NCBI GenBank assembly: GCA_003510825.1
Contig: DOKO01000283.1
Location: 1-6,727, forward strand
Direction of reading: 5' to 3'
Origin: Stenotrophomonas sp.
Lineage (GTDB): Bacteria; Pseudomonadota; Gammaproteobacteria; Xanthomonadales; Xanthomonadaceae
Length of the DNA stretch: 6,727 bases
Position numbers and translations under genes: made by a program. Below are positions 1 to 6,218 of the stretch, in pieces (the stretch's first letter is position 1; the number at the start of each line of letters is the position of its first letter). The notes under the pieces are model-generated. The model saw only the letters and a program-made list of their open reading frames with translations. It was not told where the DNA came from and did not search any database.

Positions 1-1398
1 TCACTTGCCCTTGACGTGCTTCATCAAGCGCCGCTTGGCCTTGACCTGCCGCTCGGTGAGGACGTTCTTCTTGCCCTCGTACGGGTTGGTACCCTCGCGG
101 AAGATGAAGCTCACCGGCGTGCCGATCAGCTTGAAGCGCTTGCGGAAGAAGTTCTCCAGGTAGCGCTTGTACGATTCCTGCAGCTCCTTCAGGCGCGTGC
201 CGTGCACGATGAAGGTCGGCGGGTTGGCGCCGGCCGGGTGCACGTAACGCAGCTTGGAGACGTGGCCGCGGATGGTCGGCGGCGGGTTGGTCTCGTAAGC
301 CATCTCCAGCGCCTTGTTCACTTCGCTGGTGGTGAAGGTCTTGTTTGCCGATTCGTGCGCGCGGTGCACCGCACGGAACAGCTCACGCAGGCCCGAACCA
401 TGCTTGGCCGAAATGCGCACCGACTCGGCCCACGGCACGAAGCCCAAACGCAGCGACAGCATCGTTTCCGCCTGCTCGCGCTGGTACTCGGTCAGGCCAT
501 CCCACTTGTTGATGGCGATGACCAGTGCACGGCCGGCATCCAGCACCGCGCCCAGCACGGTGGCGTCCTGGTCGGTCACGCCTTCGGTGGCGTCCAGCAT
601 CAGCACGGCCACCTGGCACTGCTCGATGGACTGCATGGTCTTCACCACCGAGAACTTCTCGACGACCTCGTCCACGCGCGAACGGCGGCGCAGGCCGGCG
701 GTATCGATCAGGCGGTATTCGCGGCCGTCACGCTCCAGGTCCACGGCGATGGAGTCGCGCGTGGTGCCCGGCACGTCCGAGGCGATCATGCGTTCTTCGC
801 CAAGGATGCGGTTGACCAGCGTCGACTTGCCCACGTTGGGGCGGCCGACGAAGGCGATGCGGATGCGGTTCGGATCGTTGTCCAGCTCTTCGCCGCTGCC
901 TTCTTCGGGCAGGCGCTGGATCACTTCGTCCATCAGGTCATCCAGACCCTGGCGATGGGCGGCCGACACGGTCAGCATTTCGCTGAAGCCGTAGCGCGCG
1001 AATTCCGAGCGGACGGTGTCCTCGTCGGTGCCGTCGATCTTGTTGATCAGCAGCAGCGTCGGGCGCGACAGCTTGCGCAGCCAGGCCAGGATCTCGTCGT
1101 CCATTGCCGAAGTGCCCTCGCGGGCATCGACGACGAACAGGATCAGATCGGCTTCGGCCGCAGCGGCGCGAGCCTGGCGCGTGGTAGCGCCGGCCAGGCC
1201 TTCCTCTTCCTCGGCAATACCGCCGGTGTCCACGACGAGGAAGTGGTTGTCCTCGTCCAGACGGCAGACGCCGTAGTTGCGGTCGCGGGTGACGCCGGGC
1301 TGGTCATGGACCAGGGCGTCACGCGTGCGGGTCAAAGCATTGAAAATAGTCGACTTGCCGACATTCGGCCGTCCAACCAGGGCGACCAAAGGCAGCAT
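1..1398 (-). CDS. der: Ribosome-assembly GTPase Der (EngA), complete
   Basis: Der is an essential cytoplasmic GTPase with two tandem G domains that acts in maturation of the 50S ribosomal subunit. The 465-residue product has the full family layout. The first G domain has the P-loop GRPNVGKS at 9-16, GVTRD at 35-39, DTGG at 57-60, NKID at 119-122 and SAA at 145-147. An acidic linker (about 165-176) follows. The second G domain has GRPNVGKS at 185-192, GTTRD at 211-215, DTAG at 232-235, NKWD at 297-300 and SAK at 330-332. A KH-like C-terminal domain (about 350-440) ends in a basic tail rich in Lys and Arg. The ATG start is set by a GGAG Shine-Dalgarno eight bases upstream and leaves only a few residues before the first G domain, as is usual. 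The TGA stop occupies bases 1-3, so the gene is whole but its downstream context is not visible. It follows bamB by 15 bases, so the two are probably co-transcribed. All GTPase motifs are intact. Confidence 0.98.
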   Translation of the reverse strand: MLPLVALVGRPNVGKSTIFNALTRTRDALVHDQPGVTRDRNYGVCRLDEDNHFLVVDTGGIAEEEEGLAGATTRQARAAAAEADLILFVVDAREGTSAMDDEILAWLRKLSRPTLLLINKIDGTDEDTVRSEFARYGFSEMLTVSAAHRQGLDDLMDEVIQRLPEEGSGEELDNDPNRIRIAFVGRPNVGKSTLVNRILGEERMIASDVPGTTRDSIAVDLERDGREYRLIDTAGLRRRSRVDEVVEKFSVVKTMQSIEQCQVAVLMLDATEGVTDQDATVLGAVLDAGRALVIAINKWDGLTEYQREQAETMLSLRLGFVPWAESVRISAKHGSGLRELFRAVHRAHESANKTFTTSEVNKALEMAYETNPPPTIRGHVSKLRYVHPAGANPPTFIVHGTRLKELQESYKRYLENFFRKRFKLIGTPVSFIFREGTNPYEGKKNVLTERQVKAKRRLMKHVKGK

Positions 1399-1413
1399 CG
1401 CGATTACTCCGTA

Positions 1414-2622
1414 TTAATTTGCCAACCGGAATGCGGTCAGCTTGCCATCAACATTCTGCACCAGCAGCACCCCGTCGACGACGATTGGCTGGGCCAGCAG
1501 GGCGTCACCGCCGCTCTTGGCCCGCGCCGCCATCGCGCCGTCGGAGGCCTGCAGCCAATGCAGGTATCCCTTGTAGTCACCGACCACCACGTAATCACCC
1601 TGCAGCGCAGGGCCGGTCAGCGAACGACGCGCCAGACCGGTCTGCGACCACATCGCGGTGCCGCTGGTCTTGTCCAGGCCGAACACGCCGCCCTTGGGGT
1701 CGGTAACGAACACATTGCCCGAAGACACCGCCACGCCGCCGGCACCGCCGTGGTCGCGCGCCCACAGCGGGCGACCGGTCGGGCCTTCGATGGCCATGGT
1801 CTGGTTCTTGAAGCTGCTCACGAACAGCGTATTGCCTTCCAGCACCGGAGCGCCGTCGACGTCGGCCATGCGGTCCAGCTCGGTGCGGCCTTCGGGGCTG
1901 CCCACGGTCTGGTCCCACAGGGTGCGGCCGTCCTGCATGGCCAGGGCGGCGACAGCGCCGTCATCCTTGCCGATGAACAGCACGCCCGGACCGGTGACCA
2001 CCGGCGCGTTGCCACGCACGGTCAGCGCCGGCAGCTCGCTGGGGTTGAACCACTTCTGGGTGCCGTTGGAGGCTTCAAACGCGGTGACGCGGCCATCATT
2101 GCTGCGCACGAACACCAGGCCCTGCGACACGGCCGGGGCCGAGATCACTTCGCCCGGCACGCGGGCGCGCCACTTCTCGCTGCCATCGTTGATGTCCAGC
2201 GCGATCACCTGGCCATCGAGGGTACCGATGACCACCAGGTTCTCGCCGACACCCGGGCCGCCGGACAGGCGCAGCTTGGCCTTCTTCTTTTCCTTCTGCG
2301 GCTCCCAGGTCCAGACCTTCTTGCCGGTCTCCAGGTCGATGGCGTGCACGCCACCGGTGATCGCCGCAGCGAACACATGGCCATTGGCCACGGCCGGGCC
2401 CTGACGCACGCCGATGCGGCGCTCGCCCTTGCCCAGATTGACCGACCAGGCCTTGTTGACCTTCAGGGTCGGCTCGAACTTGACCAGTTCGGCCGGCTCC
2501 TGTGCCTTCTTGGCGGCGGCATCCTTACCGGCGAACCAGCCCTTCATGGTGCTGCAGCCGGTCAGTGCCATGCCCAGCAGCAGGACGGAGGCGACGCGCG
2601 TAATCATGACCTTCTGACTCAT
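1414..2622 (-). CDS. bamB: Outer-membrane protein assembly lipoprotein BamB
   Basis: BamB (formerly YfgL) is the beta-propeller lipoprotein of the BAM complex, which folds beta-barrel proteins into the outer membrane; it binds the POTRA domains of BamA. The 402-residue product starts with a type II signal peptide: a hydrophobic stretch at 11-20, then the lipobox LTGC with the acylated Cys at 23. The rest is PQQ/WD-like propeller blades, with repeated units of the form 'aLd..tG...W' at about 95-104, 141-151, 181-191, 229-236, 315-325 and 353-362. Residues matching the BamA-binding patches known in E. coli are visible: LTVRG at 200-204 and DVD at 254-256. I chose ATG at 2622-2620, which overlaps the yfgM stop as TGATG and has GGAG eight bases upstream. 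A TTG codon just before it could add one residue. A second ATG five codons later would leave a shorter signal peptide and has a badly spaced ribosome site. A lysine-rich loop (KEKKKAK, 110-116) stands out. Confidence 0.96.
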   Translation of the reverse strand: MSQKVMITRVASVLLLGMALTGCSTMKGWFAGKDAAAKKAQEPAELVKFEPTLKVNKAWSVNLGKGERRIGVRQGPAVANGHVFAAAITGGVHAIDLETGKKVWTWEPQKEKKKAKLRLSGGPGVGENLVVIGTLDGQVIALDINDGSEKWRARVPGEVISAPAVSQGLVFVRSNDGRVTAFEASNGTQKWFNPSELPALTVRGNAPVVTGPGVLFIGKDDGAVAALAMQDGRTLWDQTVGSPEGRTELDRMADVDGAPVLEGNTLFVSSFKNQTMAIEGPTGRPLWARDHGGAGGVAVSSGNVFVTDPKGGVFGLDKTSGTAMWSQTGLARRSLTGPALQGDYVVVGDYKGYLHWLQASDGAMAARAKSGGDALLAQPIVVDGVLLVQNVDGKLTAFRLAN

Positions 2623-3260
2623 CAAACCGACTCCGCAGGGGCGGCGACGGTGCCGCCAGCGTCCATAACCTTGGTTTCCAGCACGCGCCGCTGCGGTGCT
2701 GCCACGTCCAGCGTCTTAAGCGCCTTCTCATACTGCTCACGGGCCGCGTCACGCTTGCCCTGCGCCAGCAGCGCATCGCCCTGGATTTCCAGGCTGCCGC
2801 TGTCGGTGGCGCTGCCAAGCAGCTTGATCGCTTCGTCGCTCTTGCCGGTGGCCACCAGCAGGCGGGCCACGCGCTGGTCGACCACGCGCTGCAGGTCGCC
2901 TTCGACCTTCACGGCGCGCAGGGTGGCCAGTGCTTCTTCGTTCTTGCCGGCGTCGACCTGGGCCTTGGCCAGCTGCAGGGCCGCCAGATCGCCGTAGATG
3001 CTGGACGGACCAGCCTCCAGCGCCTTGACCGCCTTTGCCGCGTCCTCCAGCTTGTTGCCCTGCAGGCCAACCAGCGCCTTCTGGTACTCGACATTGGCCG
3101 AGGCCAGCTTGCCGCCCTGGTTGGTCTGGTACCACTGCCAGCCGGCAATGGCGCCGATGGCGATCGCTACGCCACCAAGGATGCTGGCGCCATTCTTCCG
3201 CAGCCAGCTGCGGACACGTTCACTTTGTTCGTGCTCGTCGAGCAGATCGTCGATCGCCAT
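2622..3260 (-). CDS. yfgM: YfgM-family inner-membrane tetratricopeptide protein
   Basis: YfgM is a membrane-anchored TPR protein. In E. coli it associates with PpiD and the SecYEG translocon and helps pass secreted proteins to periplasmic chaperones. The 212-residue product has the family layout: a short acidic, charged cytoplasmic N-terminus (1-23, beginning MAIDDLLDEHEQ), one transmembrane helix at about 26-44 followed by WQWYQ, and a periplasmic helical TPR-like domain to about residue 197. Family-typical segments are YGDLAALQLAK at 89-99 and GDALLAQGKRDAAREQYEKA at 161-180. There is no cleavable signal peptide or lipobox. The ATG has a GAGAG ribosome site five bases upstream. Its TGA stop overlaps the bamB ATG by one base; this yfgM-bamB-der order is widespread in gammaproteobacteria and supports the call. 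The gene begins after the largest internal gap in the window, so it may head its own transcript. Exact function in this lineage is inferred from E. coli. Confidence 0.92.
   Translation of the reverse strand: MAIDDLLDEHEQSERVRSWLRKNGASILGGVAIAIGAIAGWQWYQTNQGGKLASANVEYQKALVGLQGNKLEDAAKAVKALEAGPSSIYGDLAALQLAKAQVDAGKNEEALATLRAVKVEGDLQRVVDQRVARLLVATGKSDEAIKLLGSATDSGSLEIQGDALLAQGKRDAAREQYEKALKTLDVAAPQRRVLETKVMDAGGTVAAPAESV
2631..2634 (-). promoter_or_regulatory. Shine-Dalgarno of bamB (decides start)
   Basis: GGAG on the minus strand lies eight bases before the ATG at 2622-2620, inside the last codons of yfgM. This spacing favours that ATG over the preceding TTG (2625) and the in-frame ATG at 2607. 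The TGATG stop/start overlap suggests translational coupling with yfgM. Confidence 0.7.
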
Positions 3261-3272
3261 GCGTACTCTCGC

Positions 3273-3289
3273 CCCACCCGTAGGGAGGG
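3273..3289 (-). other. Imperfect hairpin in the yfgM leader
   Basis: On the minus strand, CCCTCCC and GGGTGGG flank a three-base loop (TAC), giving six G-C pairs and one T-T mismatch, 12 bases before the yfgM ATG and just ahead of its ribosome site. No T-run follows, so it is not an intrinsic terminator. It could be a leader stem affecting yfgM translation or only chance in GC-rich DNA. Confidence 0.3.
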
Positions 3290-3298
3290 ACCATTGGG

Positions 3299-3304
3299 AT
3301 TATC
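3299..3304 (-). promoter_or_regulatory. Possible -10 element before yfgM (weak)
   Basis: GATAAT on the minus strand matches the sigma-70 -10 consensus at five of six bases. It is 38 bases upstream of the yfgM ATG, in the only internal gap large enough for a promoter. No convincing -35 is seen at 16-18 bases upstream (TGAGAC at 17) and there is no extended -10 TG, so this is only a candidate. Confidence 0.2.
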
Positions 3305-3311
3305 GAAGGTG

Positions 3312-3338
3312 GTGAAACCGCGTCTCAGTGTGAAACCG
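3312..3338. repeat. 9-bp direct repeat flanking the rodZ stop
   Basis: GTGAAACCG occurs at 3312-3320 and again at 3330-3338 on the plus strand, start to start 18 bases apart. The rodZ stop codon (3325-3327) lies between the copies. The second copy is inside the last rodZ codons; the first is in the gap before yfgM. The role is unknown; it may be a replication-slippage trace or chance. Confidence 0.5.
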
Positions 3339-4191
3339 GGACAACGGAGCCTTCAGAGGATACCTGAAAGCGGGCCACGTTGGCTCGCTGGTAGGGGGTC
3401 AGATCGACGATAGCGCCGTTCTGCTGAACCTGGACCGCCGAGGCGTTGCCCAAGGTCACGCGGCTCACCTGGCCCGGCGTGAAGCTGCGGGTCTCGCCGG
3501 CCTTGATCAGCGCCTTCTCGACCGAGCCGCCATCGGGGCCTGCGATATCGACCCAGCTGTCGCCACTGAACTGCATGTCCAGGTTGGCGGTAGCCGGGGC
3601 AACCGGGGCCGGACGCGGCACCGGGGCCAGCGAGGCCACGTACGGGGTGGCAGCCGGCTTGGCGGCGGCAACCGCCGGCTCGGCACTGGCGGCCGCCGGT
3701 TCGTTGCCGACCGAGGACGGGGCCACCGGCACGGCGGCCGGCACCACGTCCAGCGAGGCCGTGTTCGGGGTCGCCGGGGTATTGTCGAAGTGGCCGCGCG
3801 TGGCGAACCACACCGGCACCGCCAGCACAGCGGTGATGCCGACATACAGCATGCGCCGGCCGAGATTCTCGGCGATGCGACGGGCACGCGGGGTATGGGT
3901 ATGGCTGACCAGGGTGGGCGGAACGACCGCACCGACCTGGGCCTGTTCCAGCAGCTGGCTGATATCCACGTTCAGCAGGCGCGCATAGCTGCGCAGCTGA
4001 CCGCGGACGAATACCGGGGCGCCGAGCTTCTGCCACTGTTCTTCTTCAAGCGACTTGACCACCTGGACCGGCATGCGCAGGCGCTGGCCGACATCATCAA
4101 GGGTCAGTCCGGCCGCCTCGCGGGCCTGGCGCAGGCGGGTGCCGCAGCCGGCCGCAGTATCGAGAGCGCTCACAGTCTGGTCATCAATCAC
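3325..4191 (-). CDS. rodZ: Cell-shape protein RodZ (HTH, one membrane helix, DUF4115)
   Basis: RodZ is a bitopic inner-membrane protein that links MreB filaments to the elongation machinery and helps set rod shape. The 288-residue product shows the expected order. A cytoplasmic helix-turn-helix domain (about 15-80) includes the start LRQAREAAGLTLDDVGQRLR at 20-39 and FVRGQLRSYARLL at 61-73. A basic stretch (RARRIAENLGRR, 102-113) is followed by one transmembrane helix at about 114-130. A periplasmic linker rich in Ala, Pro and Val spans about 138-202, and a C-terminal DUF4115-type beta domain spans about 204-277. The start is a GTG at 4191; an in-frame TGA lies just upstream, so the gene cannot begin earlier. 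Its ribosome site is poor (AGGG, ten bases away). A later GTG (codon 7) has none. It follows pilW by 19 bases, suggesting co-transcription. Some annotations may call this only an HTH-domain protein, but the full architecture and the rlmN-pilW-rodZ context support RodZ. Confidence 0.9.
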   Translation of the reverse strand: MIDDQTVSALDTAAGCGTRLRQAREAAGLTLDDVGQRLRMPVQVVKSLEEEQWQKLGAPVFVRGQLRSYARLLNVDISQLLEQAQVGAVVPPTLVSHTHTPRARRIAENLGRRMLYVGITAVLAVPVWFATRGHFDNTPATPNTASLDVVPAAVPVAPSSVGNEPAAASAEPAVAAAKPAATPYVASLAPVPRPAPVAPATANLDMQFSGDSWVDIAGPDGGSVEKALIKAGETRSFTPGQVSRVTLGNASAVQVQQNGAIVDLTPYQRANVARFQVSSEGSVVPVSH

Positions 4192-4210
4192 AATGCATCA
4201 ACCCTGGAGG

Positions 4211-5014
4211 TTAGGAGCCAGCGTCCTGCGGAAATTCCTGTCGAATCCGCTGCAGATAACGATCGGATGCCGCCTGATCGCCCAGTCGCGCCTCGATTTC
4301 AGACGCAAGTTGTAACACGGAACGTGTGGCCGGTGCAGCCGCAATCCTACGTTCGGCGAAGGCGCGCGCCTCGAAGAACTGGCCACGACGGACGTTGAGC
4401 TGTGCCATCGCCTCGAGCGCGACCGGGTTGGCCGGCATCGTGACCAGGGCGGCACGCAGGTCGCGCTCGGCGCGTTCCACCTGCCCCGCATCCAGCGCAC
4501 AGCTGCCGGCATTGGCCAGCGTGCCGCCTGCCGAAGCACTACCCGGCAGCTGCAGCGCACGGTCGAACCACACCAGCGATTCGGCGGCATTGCCGTGCTG
4601 GCAGAGCCAGGCACCGTAATTGTTGAGGACGTCACCGCGCTGCGGTGCCAGTTCGGCGGCGCGACGGAAGCCCTCGCCTGCCTGCTGCGTGCGGCCACGA
4701 CGGTCGTCGATGCCGGCCATCAGCATCACCCCTTCCACGCCCTTGGGCTTCAGCTTGATGGCCTGGCGCACCTTGCGCTCGGCCTCGTCCAGGTTGCCCA
4801 CCTGCATGTCGCGGGCCGCCAGCGCGAGCTGGTCCTGGTAACGGAATTCCTCGCGGACGCCCGGCGCATCGCGCACGTGGCGTTCCGGGGCGATTTCACC
4901 ACCGCGGGTGTATTCCTCGGGGAGGTGCGACTTGGTCGTCTTGCTGCAGCCACTGGCCGAAACGGCCAGCACCCCTGCAATCAGGACTGGCCAGAGACGG
5001 TCACGCGGCCGCAT
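4211..5014 (-). CDS. pilW: Type IV pilus biogenesis/stability lipoprotein PilW (PilF of Pseudomonas)
   Basis: This family is the pilotin of type IV pili: an outer-membrane lipoprotein of TPR repeats needed for correct placement and multimerisation of the secretin PilQ. The 267-residue product begins with a basic N-terminus, a hydrophobic stretch at 8-20 and a lipobox-like ASGC with Cys at 23; the -3 residue is Ala rather than the commoner Leu, so lipidation is likely but not certain. About six TPR-like helix pairs follow from residue 60 to 260. Family-typical segments are NNYGAWLCQHG at 131-141 and NAGSCAL at 168-174. Asp/Glu-rich 'LDEAERKVRQAIKLKP' at 75-90 is a clear TPR. The ATG start overlaps the end of rlmN by 14 bases, and a purine-rich ribosome site (GGAAGG, six bases away) lies in the last rlmN codons, suggesting coupled translation. 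Naming varies: this is not the assembly ATPase called PilF in Neisseria. Confidence 0.92.
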   Translation of the reverse strand: MRPRDRLWPVLIAGVLAVSASGCSKTTKSHLPEEYTRGGEIAPERHVRDAPGVREEFRYQDQLALAARDMQVGNLDEAERKVRQAIKLKPKGVEGVMLMAGIDDRRGRTQQAGEGFRRAAELAPQRGDVLNNYGAWLCQHGNAAESLVWFDRALQLPGSASAGGTLANAGSCALDAGQVERAERDLRAALVTMPANPVALEAMAQLNVRRGQFFEARAFAERRIAAAPATRSVLQLASEIEARLGDQAASDRYLQRIRQEFPQDAGS

Positions 5015-6206
5015 CGCTCCCCTTCCCTGCCAGCAACGTCTTGTTGAACTCCGCCTGGCGGCGGGTGCGATCCATCACCTGGCCCTTGAGCTGGCCACAG
5101 GCGGCGTCGATGTCGTCGCCACGGGTGCGGCGGACCATCGTCAGCACGTTGCTGTCGAGCAGGATCTTCTGGAAGGCGCGGATATGCGCTTCTTCCGAAC
5201 GCTCGTAGCGGGTGCCCGGGAACGGGTTGAACGGGATCAGATTGACCTTGCCCGAATCCTTGGCCTGCACCGCGTTGTCGAACTGGCGCATCAGGCGGGC
5301 CAGCTCGCGGGCATGCTCGGGCTTGTCGTTGATGCCCTTCATCAGGGTGTATTCGAAGGTGACCGATTCGCGGCGCTTGTTGGCGCGCAGGTAGCGTGCG
5401 CACGAGGCCATCAGCTCGGCGATCGGGTACTTCTTGTTGAGCGGCACCAGCGTCTCGCGCAGCGCATCGTTCGGCGCGTGCAGCGACACCGCCAGCGACA
5501 CGTCGCTTTCGGTGGACAGGCGGTCGATCTGCGGCACCAGGCCGGAGGTCGACAGGGTCACGCGCTTGTTGGCCAGGCCGTAGCCCAGATCGTCGCGCAT
5601 CACGCTCATGGCGCGCACGACGTTGTCGAAATTCATCAACGGCTCGCCCATGCCCATCATCACCACGTTGGTGAGGCGGCGCATCTGGTGCGGCACGTTG
5701 CCCAGGTGGCGTGCGGCAACCCACACCTGGCCGATGATCTCGGCGGTGGTCAGGTTGCGGTTGAAGCCCTGGGTGGCGGTGGAGCAGAACGTGCAGTTCA
5801 GGCCACAACCGACCTGCGAGGACACGCACAGCGTGCCGCGGGTCTTGTCGGGGATGTACACGGTCTCGATGGCGTTCTTGCCATCCACGCCCATCGCCAG
5901 CAGCCACTTGTGGGTGCCGTCGGCGGAGGGCTTGTCGAACACGATGTTCGGAACCAGCACCTCGGCATGGGCCTGCAGCTTGGCGCGCAGGACCTTGCCG
6001 AGGTCGGTCATTTCATCGAAATCGGTGACGTAGTGATGGTGGATCCACTTCATCACCTGATGGGCACGGAACTTCTTCTCGCCGAGAACCTCGACGAAGA
6101 ACTTCTCCAGGCCCGCGCGATCGAGGTCGAGCAGGTTCTGCTTGCCAGCCGTGGGTGCCGACTTCGGCAGCGGCTGGATGGCGGGGGACTGTACGACCTC
6201 GTTCAC
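5001..6206 (-). CDS. rlmN: Dual-specificity radical-SAM RNA methyltransferase RlmN
   Basis: RlmN makes C2-methyladenosine at A2503 of 23S rRNA and at A37 of some tRNAs, tuning translation accuracy. Taken from GTG at 6206, the protein has 401 residues. The radical-SAM cluster motif CGLNCTFC gives Cys134, Cys138 and Cys141. Cys127, seven residues before, and Cys370 in GDDIDAACGQLKG match the two catalytic cysteines (118 and 355 in E. coli): the one that carries the methyl and its partner. Glu114 matches the conserved general base region and GMGEP at 185-189 the SAM-binding loop. An N-terminal accessory domain spans about 24-100; the first 22 residues are a poorly conserved tail. The reading frame is open 34 codons further, with ATGs inside ndk, but the GTG has a GAGAG ribosome site seven bases away and begins just after the ndk stop, so I prefer it. 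The 3' end overlaps pilW by 14 bases. Confidence 0.96.
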   Translation of the reverse strand: MNEVVQSPAIQPLPKSAPTAGKQNLLDLDRAGLEKFFVEVLGEKKFRAHQVMKWIHHHYVTDFDEMTDLGKVLRAKLQAHAEVLVPNIVFDKPSADGTHKWLLAMGVDGKNAIETVYIPDKTRGTLCVSSQVGCGLNCTFCSTATQGFNRNLTTAEIIGQVWVAARHLGNVPHQMRRLTNVVMMGMGEPLMNFDNVVRAMSVMRDDLGYGLANKRVTLSTSGLVPQIDRLSTESDVSLAVSLHAPNDALRETLVPLNKKYPIAELMASCARYLRANKRRESVTFEYTLMKGINDKPEHARELARLMRQFDNAVQAKDSGKVNLIPFNPFPGTRYERSEEAHIRAFQKILLDSNVLTMVRRTRGDDIDAACGQLKGQVMDRTRRQAEFNKTLLAGKGSDAAA

Positions 6207-6213
6207 GGCATTA

Positions 6214-6218
6214 CTCTC
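6214..6218 (-). promoter_or_regulatory. Shine-Dalgarno of rlmN overlapping the ndk stop
   Basis: GAGAG on the minus strand shares bases with the ndk TGA stop (6219-6217) and lies seven bases before the GTG at 6206-6204. It supports the GTG start over in-frame ATGs within ndk, and a ribosome ending ndk would finish on this site. An out-of-frame ATG at 6211 is only two bases away, too close to use it well. Confidence 0.55.

Noticed and set aside
16..2997. A 993-codon open frame on the plus strand, antisense to der, bamB and part of yfgM
   Set aside because: It is a shadow of GC-rich minus-strand genes: the product is rich in His, Gln, Arg, Ala and Gly, has no recognisable domain, spans two gene boundaries, and the opposite strand encodes well-known conserved proteins throughout.
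3261..3324. A remnant of ispG or hisS, or a small gene, in the rodZ-yfgM gap
   Set aside because: Only 64 bases, with no open frame of useful length and nothing resembling either gene.
3790..4398. A 202-codon plus-strand frame across the pilW-rodZ junction
   Set aside because: No domain or convincing ribosome site; both conserved genes are on the other strand and explain the region.
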